A DNA stretch of 64,000 nt from Apteryx mantelli. Lineage: Eukaryota > Chordata > Aves > Apterygiformes > Apterygidae. The stretch covers positions 40,656,425 to 40,720,424 of the forward strand of contig NC_090020.1 in NCBI RefSeq assembly GCF_036417845.1, written 5' to 3'. The notes under the pieces are model-generated. The model searched no databases. It was not told the origin of the DNA and saw only the letters and a program-made list of their open reading frames with translations. Positions 1 through 13,574 of this stretch are shown one piece after another; the first letter of the stretch is position 1; each line of letters begins with the position of its first letter. The position numbers and the translations under genes are program-made.

Positions 1-2050
1 GCCTGACTCACTTCTGACCCCAGGCCTTGTAAGTGCCATCTAATTCCCAAACTGAACCAATTACCAGCTTCCTCATGACCAATTCTTCTGTTGCACCCTC
101 ACCAGATTATCCCAACACTTCACAAAAGTGAACCTTATAGTACAAGTAGGTAATGTTACTGTCCTAGTCTGTGAACGTGGAAACAAAGCACTGAAAGTTT
201 TATCCAAAAATATCAAAAACATTTGCTAATTCCAGACACCCAACTTGTGATACTTGCTACTAACTCTGGCAGAAAGCTTCCCTATGACATGACTTATCAA
301 ACCTGAGACGTTCCATTCAAAATGGCTGGGAGTCCATTTCCAGCCAGGTTTCCCCAGAAACACTGCCCCGAGTCACGGGAGGTCTCTGGGACCGGGGACA
401 TCACGTTTCGCGTTCTGGGACAAACCTACAGGATAGAGGCCTGTAGGACCACAGCCCCCTCTGGCAGAAGGGAGGGCCCAACCTTCCCAGACCCTGCCCA
501 AAGTTGAGGAATCAAGAATTCCAGACCTCTGGTCCCAGCACAAACTGCTTGGCAAAACAGGTGCCAGTACATCAGGAACAGGGACTTTTGAAGTTTCTAA
601 GCTGTCTTCCACCAAAGGAAGGAGGCTAGGTCTATCAGAAACCCCGATTCCCCCCTACAGCAGTAGAAAGTAATGCAAAGATGTCAAAGCTACCATCAAG
701 CCAGCTCCAGTCCCAGAATTATTACCGGGCCAGCAGGCTGCTCTGATCAAACTACTGCCTTAAATCTACACTGGCTTCCAAGCCCTGATCTCTGTACAGC
801 AGTGCAAAGCCACGCTGTGACTGCATAGATGTAAGAGCATACTCAGGTGACTTGCAGCTTTCTGCACTTACCTCCTTTTCAGAGAATGCTCTCAGGGCGC
901 CTAGTCTCTTCTGCAGCCTGAGAGCATCCCAAACTACTCCATGGTGTCCAAAACACCCTCTCCACGTGTGGCTGGACAGTCTGTGCACGCACTGCTCTCA
1001 GATAAAAGCCAGTTGTGAGGACTGGATGCGAGTCAGTAATCACAGCTAAAGCTTCTGTCTCCTGCTAACTCTCTCCAAAGTAGCCTGTACTGAAATTGTA
1101 CCCAAGGAAAAAAAACATTTAACCGTTCTAGTTAAGTGCTGGGGTAACCCAGCATTGGTGCCTCCAAAAGGCTGACAGTCAAAGGCTGTCAGCTACTACA
1201 CAAAGTTATCTAGCTACTAACTTGCCTTCTAGAGGAACTGATAAATTGGTCCCCAAGTATCTTCTGGAAGTCTGTTGACAATTTGTTAATGAAATTGTAT
1301 TTCACTATCCACAAACTAGAAATTGCGAACTATTACAATGCAGGAGGTAAAAAGGGGGCTTTTGTCAAACAAATTCTGCAACTGGGGACTGAGCAAATGT
1401 TGACTGTTGTCACCTATTTCTCACATTACCCATCATAATCTCAACTCTATTGTCTTGAGAAATATATCTGCTTGATACATCTGCTTACCTGCTTGAGGAA
1501 TAAAAACCTTCTTTCACCTTAATCACATCCCTTGTTAATAACCACATTTCTAGCAGACTAGGGATTTTTGATTCAGTTAGTACCACACATCCCGCTAAAG
1601 GACAGTGGTGAAATACAAGGGGTCTATAATCAGTGCTGAGGACAAAGGCACATCATTATACCTCTGCATACTCAACATTTTGCACCAAAGCCTCTCTTTT
1701 TAAGTATTACTCTTGCAGGAACCACAGAAGGTTCTTTGATCCTTTCTTTGTCATTAAGGGCAAAAAGCTAAGTCTAAACATGAGCAAGTCAAACATAGGC
1801 TAAGTCTAAACACAATACATGAATTATGCTGAGTATAAAGTAGAGCTAAGCTATTTGTGGATATCTCAGACTAAGAGCAGCAAGAGGGAATGGAAATGGC
1901 AGGTGGCGCAGCACTATTTTATTGCCTTGTTCTATCTGTGACTTCAGACAAAGTATGTGGTCTGAGATGCAATGCAGCAGATGGATTAGCATTCAACAGA
2001 ATGCACAAGGGAACAAACATACAAGAACTTTACTGAAATTTATTACAAAA

Positions 2051-2108
2051 TGTCTCTTACATTAGGTCAGAAAGAAGATGTCCACTAGTAGTGGACATGT
2101 AAGAAACA
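2051..2108. repeat. Nested inverted repeat
   Basis: The inner element at 2078-2098 is a perfect 10-bp inverted repeat (ATGTCCACTA and TAGTGGACAT) around one central G. An outer pair, TGTCTCTTACAT at 2051-2062 and ATGTAAGAAACA at 2097-2108, is complementary at 11 of 12 positions. The two pairings share two bases, so they are alternatives or partly stacked. The element sits two bases before a 26-base G run. It has no coding content. Confidence 0.8.
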
Positions 2109-2110
2109 AC

Positions 2111-2136
2111 GGGGGGGGGGGGGGGGGGGGGGGGGG
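2111..2136 (+). repeat. Poly-G run (26 G)
   Basis: Twenty-six consecutive G residues are directly visible. Such a run can form intramolecular G-quadruplexes. It is also a common place for polymerase slippage and assembly error, so its exact length is unreliable. Confidence 0.9.
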
Positions 2137-3376
2137 AGACAACACTGAATACCAGAGCACACATTGGCAAGAAGCCGCTCACCCCACAAAGTTAAAAACA
2201 CATACTTGATAATTCTTTAACCAAAGATAAGATTTTATGATACCTACAGAAATTTCTGCAGACAAAAGTTATAACATGGCACCAATGGCTGCCCTAAAAT
2301 CCCCCTGAAATACTCCTCCCTTCCTCAGAATTTAGTTCTCTGATCAGCTCCCGAATCATTTGGCAGCAACTGACACAAACTGAGTGGTCTCTGTTCTGTG
2401 ATTTCTGTTATTAGTAAACCTGAAGTGCCTTCCAGCTTCCCAGGTTCATATGGTCTATCTTCATGCCTCTTCAGATGAGTCAGGATTCAAGTGGAATACA
2501 TCTGTGCTTTTAAGATGCTAACTCTAGCGAAAAGGCTGCTGCATGGCTTTTCCTTTCTATAAAGTCACACTTGTCTCCTTTCATAGCAGACAGATGAGGA
2601 CACAGGGCTGGACTAGGGCTGGAAAATGGGAGCTCTGATCAGGCGGTGTCCAAAGTCATTGCTGTCCCTGAATTGCTTTCCACTTCACAGGTAAGCCACC
2701 AATCTAGCCACCTCTCTATAAACCACCCATCTAGCAATTTAAACATCTAGAGATTTTATGGCAGAAATTATACACAGGAAGAGGTGTACAGAGGTAACAG
2801 TGGCACTGAGTTTTCTTAATTTCTAGTCTGCCTTGTAGAGAGGGAGTTTTTTCCAAAGTGTTGAACCTCCCTATGGGCTTTATTGCTATTTATATGTACA
2901 GTTATGGAAACAGATACAGCTGGTCCAATTCTTCACTGTTTGCAAGTGTGAAGTACTAGACAAGGAACATACCAAATACAAATGCTTTACTGAACAGTAT
3001 TAGCAGTGTTTAAACAAGAAAAAAAAATCCGATGTTACACAAGCCTGCTCCAAGCACTGCTCTTATCTCAAAACTTAAAATTCCTTGAGAGCTGGACAGA
3101 AGCACTCAGGAAGAGAAGGACCTTGCAAAAGGGTCCCTTGAGCAACCTGAACAAGAGATGTTTCTTCTTCTACAGCCAGGTAGAGATAGAGCAACTCACG
3201 ACTGTTTCAGCAACCATGCCAGCAAGAGATGCTTTAACAGTCCCAAGGAGGGAAAAACCCTCTCTATTGCACTGGACTGTGTACAAGTCATGCATTATGA
3301 TTCCCTGTCCAGGAGAGCAGCCAAACAGGAAAGAAAGCAATGCCAAGCTTGTCTAGCTTTTAGTCTCAGGTTCTTT

Positions 3377-3400
3377 GTTATCTTATCTGTTATCTTATCT
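3377..3400 (-). promoter_or_regulatory. Cluster of four GATA-type motifs in a 12-bp tandem repeat
   Basis: A 12-bp unit (GTTATCTTATCT on the plus strand) is repeated twice without mismatch. On the minus strand each unit contains two overlapping AGATAA motifs. That gives four matches to the WGATAR consensus of GATA zinc-finger factors within 24 bp. The site is inside SNX24 intron 1. Binding or enhancer activity is inference only, and a chance short tandem duplication is the simpler reading. Confidence 0.45.
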
Positions 3401-3669
3401 TCCCTAACCAAAGATGAGACACCAGTGAAAAACACAAGAATTGTCAACTCAGAAGGAACTAGGAGCCTAATTTAATCTTTTTACAAACAAGGTGGGGAAC
3501 TGCAGCAAGAACCACTGCTGGAACAGGAGAAGAGAGTAGATTCACTTTGGGTGACCACTTTTAGAAAGCTTCAGAATTGGTAAGTGAGGAAAAATTAGTC
3601 AATGGGTAGAATTTAAATTGTTGAAATAATACAAAGTACAAATCACTAAGTTATAAGCGGAGGCTTACC

Positions 3670-3686
3670 AAAAAAAAAAAAAAAAA
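3670..3686 (+). repeat. Poly-A run
   Basis: A 17-base A homopolymer. I found no upstream element whose tail it would be. Confidence 0.85.
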
Positions 3687-4129
3687 GAGGATGAAAGGTT
3701 TATGAAGACTTTGTTGGGACATGGCCAGTTGGACTTCAGAACTTCCACAGACTTTGCTTACACAAGTTTTCTGCATATGCTACAGTCTTTTTGCTTTGCC
3801 AGTTCTGACTGACCCAATAATCCCCTCAGGTCTATTACAGTCCTCAACCTACTGTCTCCAGGCAAGATCAACCACACTTCTTACCCTGGACACAAACACC
3901 TAAGCCCTGCAAAGACAGAGATTCTGTACCCTGTTCCTGAAAGCTATTCCCATGTTGCAGTATCTTTATTATTCAAAACTGTCCCTTAAGAATATTTCTT
4001 GCTTCTGGTAGATAGGACAAGAAATTGCAGGGCATAACTGTACAGCATTTCCAATCCACAGATTGATTACTTCCTCTTTGCAATGGCCTTTTATGTTATT
4101 GAGGATTTTTACAAAGTTCCTGCTCAGCA

Positions 4130-4775
4130 TTTTCTTTTTTTAGAGCTAAACCACCCCCAGTTTGTTCTGCTCTTCTAACTGATCAGATGTCTAAAAAGCA
4201 GTGTCATATTTTCTCCTACTCTGCCTTCTCCTGCAGACACTCTTTCCAATTGACTGGCATTTTTTCTTGGATTGCAGTACCTATAACTGGACACTGTCCT
4301 CCAGCTTAGGTTACGCTCCACTTGGCATTGGTAAGGACTACTTCTCTCTTACACTTTACATTCCTCTTTAAAAATCCCAATATAGATTTGTCTTTTTTGC
4401 AACAGCATGACGCTAGTGACCCATGGTCAGCATGTGACCCATGGGTCAGTTTGTGATGCATAATAAATCCCAGTTCCTTTCAGGAAGGACCGCTACCTAA
4501 TCAGTTGGATCTTACTCTGTGCTACTGATTATTTTTGCTAAATGCAGCACTAAGTATAAGTTCCTACTGAATTCCTCCCCATTTTCCTTTTTTTAAATAA
4601 TATTTCCAACTTACCAAGCTCATTTTTAATTCTGCTCTTGTTCTCCAGCACACCCACAATCACTTTCACCTTGGTGTCGATGGCAAATTTAAATAAGCAC
4701 ACTCTATTCCATCATCCGCATCATTAAAACATCGACTCATACGGGACCTCAAACAGACCCTTCTGCAATGCTATC
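4130..4775 (-). mobile_element. Old, diverged CR1/L3-type LINE fragment
   Basis: The plus strand shows, in order, the pattern I recognise from the antisense of ancient amniote CR1/L3 LINEs. First comes a segment resembling 'aactggacacagtactccagctgagg' (about 4,285-4,310), next a 'tttttgcaacagc' segment (4,393-4,409), and later a 'ttggtgtcgatggcaaattt' segment (4,671-4,690). The block ends with a segment resembling 'acccttctgcaat'. The element is therefore in reverse orientation, matching the SNX24 sense strand. It is heavily mutated and has no open reverse-transcriptase frame. The boundaries are approximate, and the family name is from memory of consensus patterns. Confidence 0.6.
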
Positions 4776-4790
4776 CAATAAATCCTTTCA

Positions 4791-7700
4791 TTGCTGATGT
4801 ATGCATGTGCTTCCGCATCCTGTGCCCACACATGTACAAACACACACGTGTGCACGCACAGCTACTTTCTGTCTCTATCTGAATATAAGATGACGACATT
4901 GATCAAAGTAATTAGTTGGTTTTGGTGCTTGGTTAGATGCCAACCATTTAGTTTGCTTCTAATACAAGCAAAAATCATAACTGTAAATAGTGTTTGCACA
5001 AGAATCAGCTATCTTGTACTTTCAACTGACAGCATGTTTTAACTAGAAAATATAGCAGAGCTGTTTTATTGATGCATGTATAACACACATCAGTTATCAA
5101 ATTGCAAAAATCCACATTGTTTTAAGAAATCATGCTACAAAAAACTCACCAAAAATAAAAACAAAACATATTTCCAACAGTTGATCTACCTCAACCTTTA
5201 AAAGAAACTTTCCTTCTCTTTTCATTTACAATATTGAACAGTGAGTTCTGATCCTAATACAGAATTTCCCTGAGGAATTGTATAATGTGATAGTATCTTT
5301 TTGAATATATTTAGAATCGAAAGAGAAAAAAAATGCAAGCTCGTTTTAACATTTTGCTTAGCTAAGGAAAACTGCTAAGCAAATGTGGAAGGCGAAGTGG
5401 GAAAGAAACTGGCAGACTCGTGCAGACTTGCTAGCGGGGTGCTGAGAGTTACACTGCTGTCAGAAATTCCCTAGGTAAAAGTAAAAAGAAATGGTTTTCT
5501 GCTCAAGCATTTTTATAAATTCCTCAGAGACACCATGAATATTGATAAGAACATTTTTAAAACAGTCAGTTAAATATTTAAGCATGAGCATGTATGCCAC
5601 ACTGATGTAGAACAATTGAATAAAAATGTGCTCTTTTTGCTCTCCAGAGAAATCCTTGTTAACCCAAACTAACATGTTCAAAATTACAAGATGCAATGAT
5701 CTGGCAGTTTTTAAGAACAGATTACTGACATGGTTTTGAATGTTTCTTAGATTAAATCACTAGCATTAACACCTTCACATTAATCGATTGGTGTCAGCAG
5801 AATTCAGGAGAGCTATGCTGCAGGCTCCAACACCAAAGCAGTAATCAATTAAGGAAGTCAGCTGAAAAAAAAATGATGCAAAGATCAGAGTTGTCAATGG
5901 CAAAATAATCTCATCTCAGTGGTGCCAAAAGAAGAGTAAAAAATATGCCATATGCTTATTCCATAATATGCAGGTAAACTACCTAACCAGTCAAAAGATT
6001 CAGTTATTCAACAATTCCCAAATAACTATTGTAATCAAAACCAGTGAAGTAACTCTTCATAAATCTATATTCCAGAGAACATTTATAAATTGTACAAGCT
6101 GTTCTCTTTTACAGTATTAAAGAACACAACTGTTAAAAAAAATACAGGTATTTTATGTAGAGAATACTAAATCACCAAATAATTGGCACAGACTTAAATA
6201 CCAAGAAAAAAATGGCATGCATACAGCTTAGTCCCTGGAAATTACTTAGCATTTTTACACCTCTTACTGAAACGTTATTCTTTTTGAATAAGGAGAAACA
6301 ATGCCACTGATTTGCTTCCATATATTCCACCTGTAAACAACTATTAAGCACAAATAATGCTGCTTTGTTAAACAGCTAAGCTCTTGAACCTGCTGAGTTA
6401 GCAAAGATGCCCGCAGCAGGGTGTTGAGAAGGGGGGCGTTAAATACCACTCAAAATAGGGTTCTCATTTCCCCCTACTCTTTGTTTGGCTATCACCATCA
6501 CGAGGGCCTCTACCATGTTACATGCCATAGAAAGCTACCTGACACAATCTGTAGTGCATTCTTTACCTTCCACAAGCAAACCATCAGAATCTATTAAAAT
6601 TACTTTACGCTGATAGCGCTAGAGACATGACAAATCACAGGCCAAGAGTCAGATACCGAAGAATGTGTCTCAGGGCTTTGGGGCCAGGCCCATTTGCAAG
6701 CAAATGATATTGTGTGAAGCTGGCGTGCTCAGTGCATGACAAACTGATGCAATTTCAGTACTGTCGCAGAAGCTGGGCAAGATTTCTCTGATGCTGGCTA
6801 CGGTGAGTGTACAGAATTGTGCAGAGTTCCCAGATTTGAATCACTTGGGGCCTGAGAGGGCTTCACTTGACAAGCCACAAATAATTACACTACTCTCTTG
6901 TTATTGTACTCTATTATTTTGCCTCTCTTATCTCCAGGCTTTGAGCACTCCTGAACAAGCAAGGTCACTTCTATTTTGACCACCAAAACATTGTTCTTTT
7001 GTGATATGATAAATAAAACACAGCCCTGCAGACTAAACATTTTTATCAGGTCCATTTTCCACTTTTATTAGCAACAACAATTTTGGGAGCTTGTTAGGAG
7101 AGTAGAGGTTGGAAATAACCATGCAGGCAAGTTCATGAGCTTTTCAGAGTGTGATATAGTTATCCCGTTATTGTAAAAACTCATTTGAGAAATGGGGCAT
7201 TAAGTTCTTAGCCCCTAACAGATAACAGTTATATCTGTGATTACTTTAAGCAGGTTTTTACCCCCTTTCAAATCAGCCGTTTTTGACAATTTATTTAGCG
7301 AGTAGCAAAAAATAGTTTTGAATGTGCAGCATATTGCCAGTACTTTTCCAGGCACCAAATCTTCTTCAAAACTATAGTAATTGCATTTTTTACACCAGTT
7401 CACAAAATGTATTATTCAAACACCTAGGCAGTTGGAGTAAGTTTTGCTTTAGTGGGTGTCATGTTAGTCACTGAATTAAAAAAAAAAAAAAAGTGATGAT
7501 ATCACAGCATTCACATAAAAAAGTAGCAAAAGAATCAGAGATGGCTTTCATGGTTTAAGGATCCAATTTTTAGTCATCTTTTCTTGGTTTACAGAACATT
7601 CAACTGCTTCTGATTCCTATTAATGTATTCTCCATATGCTTATTTTCCAGATAACTATATCATAGCAATTATGGACCAACAGGTAAGAAGAAAATGTTAA

Positions 7701-10700
7701 AGGACTTTTCTTAACTGAAAGTACTGAACTTGGAATATATTCCCCTACTTTGTCTCTAGTTCAGCTCAAAATAAGGATTGTACGATTTAAGAGGAGGTGA
7801 GAACTACGATCCCCACTAACACTCCTAACAAGTCACTACCAAGTTACCTGTTTTAAAACTCCTCTAAACATATTCTTTCCCTCTTCCTAACTGGCACAAA
7901 GAATTTATGGCAGAACCTGGAAGTCTGACATCTCAACATTTCTGCCAAGGGAAGGCAAAACTTGCAACTACCAAAGGAACAGATTTGGATGTGGAGGCAA
8001 AATACAGAAGGAAAAAATACAGCATATTCAGCAATCCTTGCATAACTACTTCAGCTTTGCAATCTCTGTCAAACAGGAATTTTAAAACACTGACAGGAAA
8101 CAGTGCAAAAAATGGATTATGTTGTTGCCAATCACACATCCACATTGTGAGTGATCAGCAAAATGAAAGGTCTTTGGCATTTTCTACTCAATATCAAAAA
8201 TAGATTGTTTCAGTTATTTACTGCCTTTTTTGCTCCCTCATTATGACATAGAAAGTGAAGCTAGGCTCTCACATTTTAGAGAGAGAATAAAACTTTAATT
8301 AAAATCTAGCTTTTAAATGTTCTCTAACTTACTTTTAAGAACCAAATGTCTTGGAATTTCAGCCAGTGTATGTCATCCCAGGTTACAATTTTTCTTAGAC
8401 AGTAGAAAAAATCAGAAAAACAATAGGCTAATATATGTTCTGATTCTATAATGACAGTCTTCAAACTTGTATTAGAGTTTTCTTTGAATACCCTCTTTTT
8501 CACAGCTTTCAACCAAAGTAAATATTTTTGTAACATTCCATGACATTACTATAAACCTATTAGTCCATTAATCAACAATTAAAATGAGGATATGTTCCTT
8601 ATTTTTCCTCATCTCAGAAGAACAAGAAAGTGGATTGTATTACCATCACAGCTTGACTGCAAGGAAAAAACACGACCAGAGACTCCTATTCATGGGAGGA
8701 GGCTTGATGACTAAATAAAAAGGGTAAGGAAGCAAATCTAAATGCAAAGAAAGTCTTGTGCAAGACCAGAAGTAAACTCCAGTTAGCTGAAGTGCATCTG
8801 ATCACTCTTCATAAAAGCAGTACCCTGCAATCAGTACAGACTTGCTGCTGAACAATTGATTGCTTCACCACATAATCAAGTTTCTTAATTTATCCCTATG
8901 TAAGAGATGATAGGAAAGCTTCAGATTTCATTATTTTCCAATCGGGGGATACTGCTGCGTATGAATACTTTCCTGTCCTAGTATAAAAAAACAGAATCCA
9001 TTTTTATAAAGGGAATCAAACATATCAGGGGACAATGAGTACAAAAAATAAAATAATGAGGACAGATGAGTAATTCGTGTCTCAGTTTTCAAGGGGCACT
9101 AGTGGGAGAAAAGACTATCTTAGTAGTCTTGTACCATTTTCACTATATTAAAGAATTCAGTAGTCAAACAATGATAATACAGTTAAGGATAGTCATTAAT
9201 TTTCACAACTCATCAGGCAGAAGAGTATTACCAATGCAGGCAATGTCTTTTGAAAGTGAGCTGTGAAACTCTCATGCCAAGAAAACGTGCACTATGCACA
9301 CAATTTAACAACTCTCACCCAGAGGCCCTGGTCTTAGTCGGGACCCACAGACATTACGATATTCAAATGTCTATAATACACGAAATGGAAGATGCAACAG
9401 AGGTTTTATTGTCATTTCTTATAAAGTACTTCTTTCTATCTAGACTGGTGACATTTGGCATGTAAAAACGTCTTGGCAAGATTTCCTAGTTACAGGTTTT
9501 TAGAGTTGAAAGTTGTTTTGAACAGGAGGGGGAACTCTCACTGCACCAGCAGAGGAAAAATGAGGGGCAACGACGAGTGTTTTAGAATAGGGAACGGGGA
9601 TGGTGCTCCTTTTTCATAACACGCTCTTTCTGTCACATCTTATTTTAACACCTAAAAACATCCAGGCATCACTGTTGCACATCAAATAATCTGTTAAAAA
9701 GAACAAAACAAAACAAGAAAAACTATGTTTAATGGTTTACAAAATGCGATGTGCTTGTAACATTGTATTTAAGTATGATTGCTCCAGGAAAGAGAGTAGT
9801 CATGCTGTAGCTACCAGATATTTATCCCCAGGAAACCTAAAAATAAACTGTCCTTTAACAGACTACGTACACTTATCCTTTCACTTCCCATAAAAAACAC
9901 AGTGCCGTTTTCAAAGTAAATGACAACATTTCTGCTTTGCCATCAAAAATTCTCTTTCAAAATGCTCTACAGAATGCTGTTTTAGTCTTCTCCAAACCAC
10001 GGAAAGTTAAGTCTTACCAAAAACTGAAAATGAAAATTTGATGCAACTCCTCTCATAGCTCTTGTAAAAGAACTAAGAAAAATAACTGGTATCCACAGCA
10101 AGATTATTCAAAGTGCAGTAACTGCAAAGACTCCCTCAGTACACTTCCACAGCGCGTGCCCAACATAACTACTTCCATTGCCTCCACCCATAGCCAAAAG
10201 CAGCATAGGAATTTTAACACCAAGCCCTCTGCTTCACAAACCTCTTTTCTCTACAGACTCATCATTCCCAATGTGCCAGGAAGACCTTTCTTGAACTAAG
10301 CTGAACTGGATCAGACTCTGACTAAATTTTGTGTTTCTTACTAGGAAGCAGGACAATTTAGTCACCAGGCTGCACTAAAAAATCCATCATTTTCTATTTC
10401 TTGTGAATTCCAAGATAATCATCAGTGAACCACTAAGATGGATTTATACACATTCAGCCTCCATATAAGCAACCTTTCAAATCCCTTCATATAAAATCCC
10501 AAGAAGTTACTTAAAAAGAGAGTCACTTCAGGTTGAGAAGAAAGCATTCACATAAATCACTAGCACAGACAATGTTCTTCGCAAAGACTGCAAAAATTAA
10601 TATCCATAAGCAGATGGATAGCTGGTGGTATTTTCCAATGGAAAATTTTGAACTGAATTTTGAAGAATTGCCATTGAAAATTTCCAGTATTTCCAAAAAT

Positions 10701-12096
10701 ATATACCTGTTATTAAAACCACAGTTTTCTAAAATTGCTCCTGCAATATCAGCTTAACTAACTTAATAATTTAGTCACTACCGTAGGTGAAATACACATC
10801 TTCAGCTTTTTAAGGGCCTCATCAACTACCTTACATAAAACTGTTATCATTAAATACTAAAATTCCAAGGTAACTTCATAAATGCCATTACAATGGTGAC
10901 TAATTATTAATTAAACCTGAAATGCAATTGTGTTTGACATTAAAAAGTTCAAAGGTCAATTAAAATGTGTGTTACAGTAATAAAAAAGGGAGAGACTTCT
11001 TACATTTTCCCTCTGGTTGTATTTATAAGCTCAGTATGTCCTCACTCCTCCCAGGGAGCAAAGAACATATGTATGCTTAATACTATCCTTGGTCATGAGA
11101 TTTGACAAGTATCATAACTTGACACTACATGGAGAGAAACCACCAGCAACAGGCAGTTAAGCAAGAATCTTTCTGATGAAATAACTTGACTGGTGGTGCA
11201 TACTAACAACATTTTACTACTACTACTACCACCTCTCAAAGATTCAATGACACTCAAATATATCTTTATTGTGATACGTGTTTGAATGCTCTATTACTCC
11301 CAATATTTCTGATAACATCACTTCCTCATCAAAACACCAATCAGTAAGCCTCGGGAGAGAACTGGGAAATGGATGTTTTGCAATTATGCTTTACTGGCAG
11401 AATATGTGGCAACTCTTGCTCTTGCAGGAGGTAAATGATACAGATAATCATTCTGCTGCTGTTTATCCTACTTCTGAGCACTCTACGGAATCCATTGAAA
11501 GTGATTCCTTGCTCAAAGAAATCTTACACGGCCCTTTCCACCAGGATTTTATGACTAAGGATGAGGGGTTTTTTGAGCATATGCACAGTTACAGAGATCA
11601 CAGGAGCTATATGTCTGTCTAATCCATCAACACCCCAAATCAGATTAAACACACACACAGAAACGGCTTTAACTGATTGCGATGTATCCATTCAATCAGT
11701 GAGTTTTTCACTTTGGCTGTACTTTTTTCCAGTTTCTGACTTAGCTGCCTTCTTCACACACACTGCAAAATTCTCTGTCCTGCTTTATACTCTTTAAGTT
11801 CCTGTTGCATACAAAATAGTCGGTTTTATACCACTGATCTAAAGTCTGTCAGCAGGAAAACTAACTGGAGAGAAGAAATTTAATCACCTATACCAAAGTG
11901 CTGCCAAACGCAAAAGTTGACCAAAAAAGTATTTTCAATCACAGCAATCTTTAGCCTAAGTCACCAGCTCTATTTAACTTACTAATGCTTTTTCATTAGA
12001 ATTGAAAAAACAATTGTCTCATGTAGCATTTTTCTAACATTACAAAATCACTGGCGCCTGTCAAATCATCTTTATAGTCTTCATCTTCTCATGCAG
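4791..12096. other. AT-rich intron interior with no recognised gene
   Basis: Only short open frames occur here on either strand, and none resembles a protein I know. The stretch contains scattered A/T homopolymers (for example 7,478-7,492) and one hairpin at 5,349-5,386. I see no RNA gene and no recognisable repeat family. Confidence 0.6.
5349..5386. repeat. Short hairpin (13-bp stem with one bulge)
   Basis: The arms TTTGCTTAGC (5353-5362) and GCTAAGCAAA (5374-5383) are perfectly complementary around an 11-nt loop. The stem extends by about three more pairs if one base is bulged. At 38 nt it is too short for a typical pre-miRNA. No function can be assigned. Confidence 0.7.
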
Positions 12097-12330
12097 GAGA
12101 GAAAAGATCTGTACAGAGTTGCTGTGATTCCCTTGCAGAGATACCACAACATCTAAAAGTTCTCTGTGAAGGCAACAGAAAGAGTCTAACTGTTGCTAAA
12201 ATGGGTCCAATTTTTCTGTTTAAATTTCTTGAAAATCCAATGAACTTAGCTGGAGCAACCACTCTGTCACTGACTGCAACAGAATTTGCAGCACAACTTA
12301 ACACTTGTTGAGCTCTCGCAAGTCCGACTG
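12097..12330 (+). other. Exon-like block open on both strands, function unknown
   Basis: On the plus strand this 234-nt block is preceded by a pyrimidine-rich acceptor ending in TCATGCAG and followed by a consensus donor (ACTG then GTAAGT). One plus frame is open from the acceptor for about 70 codons before a TGA at about 12,308. The minus strand also has an open frame of 93 codons across it (12,089-12,370), starting with an ATG. I do not recognise either translation. It could be an exon of an unannotated plus-strand transcript, a decayed retrocopy, or chance. Confidence 0.25.
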
Positions 12331-13574
12331 GTAAGTAGAAAGTCTTAATTCTTGCAAATTTCCCACCCACTTAAGGCACACAGAGCCTGTTCAGATTTTT
12401 AAAACAACCAAGTTTGCACAGTCCAGAGATTCAGTGAAAGGGTTATGACAGCAATACCTCAAGTTATTTTTACATAAACACGTTCACATAATTACTCCCT
12501 CCATGTTTTATATCATCAATACTTATAAAATAGCACTAGCTTTCCATCTATAATCTTTTACATTTATCATATGCTATAGTAGCTCACTCTTAGGCTTCAA
12601 ACGAAAGAACACCTAACAAATTCCCCTTTTGACTCTATGCACATCAACTTCAACATTAAGGAATACCCAAATATATAAGCTACAACAAACTTTAAGTCAC
12701 TGTAGTTCTACACTTCCATAAGCAGGAGGATAGCCTAGTAATTACACTGCTGCTTCTACAGATGAGATATAGCCTATGAAATTTCAAAAAAACCCCAGTA
12801 CCTGAGAATCTTACAGGTTACATCTTGCTTTCACAACATTTGAAAGTTTGGAAGTAATTCGGGGAACAGTATTGAAGTGTTAATTAAAAACGCAGTAAGC
12901 ACACGTGTCAGTCAAGCACAACCTCTGCTCTACAACACATTTAAATGTATGTCACCTTGACCTGCAACATACCTTTGTAAAATTTTTTTGGTCAATATAA
13001 ATCAAGTGCACACTAATTTATGCAGCAAGTTTCCTAGCCTCTGAATCAACATTAGAAATCTAGCTAGTATTTATTATTCTGTTACTGACAAAAGGAGCAT
13101 ATTTAAATGATAGCAAGAACACGTGTGTCATTTTGAAGTTAAATTGTTCCCTAGGGATATCCTTAGTAAGCGTCTACATCTAAAGGTCATTCACTGCCAA
13201 ATTATGAACAACTGTTGCATTTATTAGCACAGGCTCAATAGTTTGGAAGCTAGTGTCATCAATTTAAACTGACAATGAAATTTAATTGCCAAAAGGAAAG
13301 CAGACATTTTCCCTGTTCTCTTTTTCACCCTTTTAGGTATACCCCAGACAAAACTGGAACAAGTGCAACTATACTCTTGACTATTCTGGAGAAAAAAAGT
13401 TTTCAGAGTTTTACACCAGAGGAAGAGTGCTTTGGTAAAGCTGAGCTCCTGAAAGAAAGTCAGGAGGGAACAAGCTCCCTGCACACTTTTTTGACAGAGG
13501 ATTAACTCAAGTGTTGCACTACAGACACTTCCATCTTTTTTCTTCCCAATCATTTCTTTCCTTTGACCAACCTT

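Noticed and set aside
3006-3475. Two overlapping plus-strand frames of 116 and 105 codons
   Set aside because: Translations resemble no known family, and the frames overlap each other with no gene signals.
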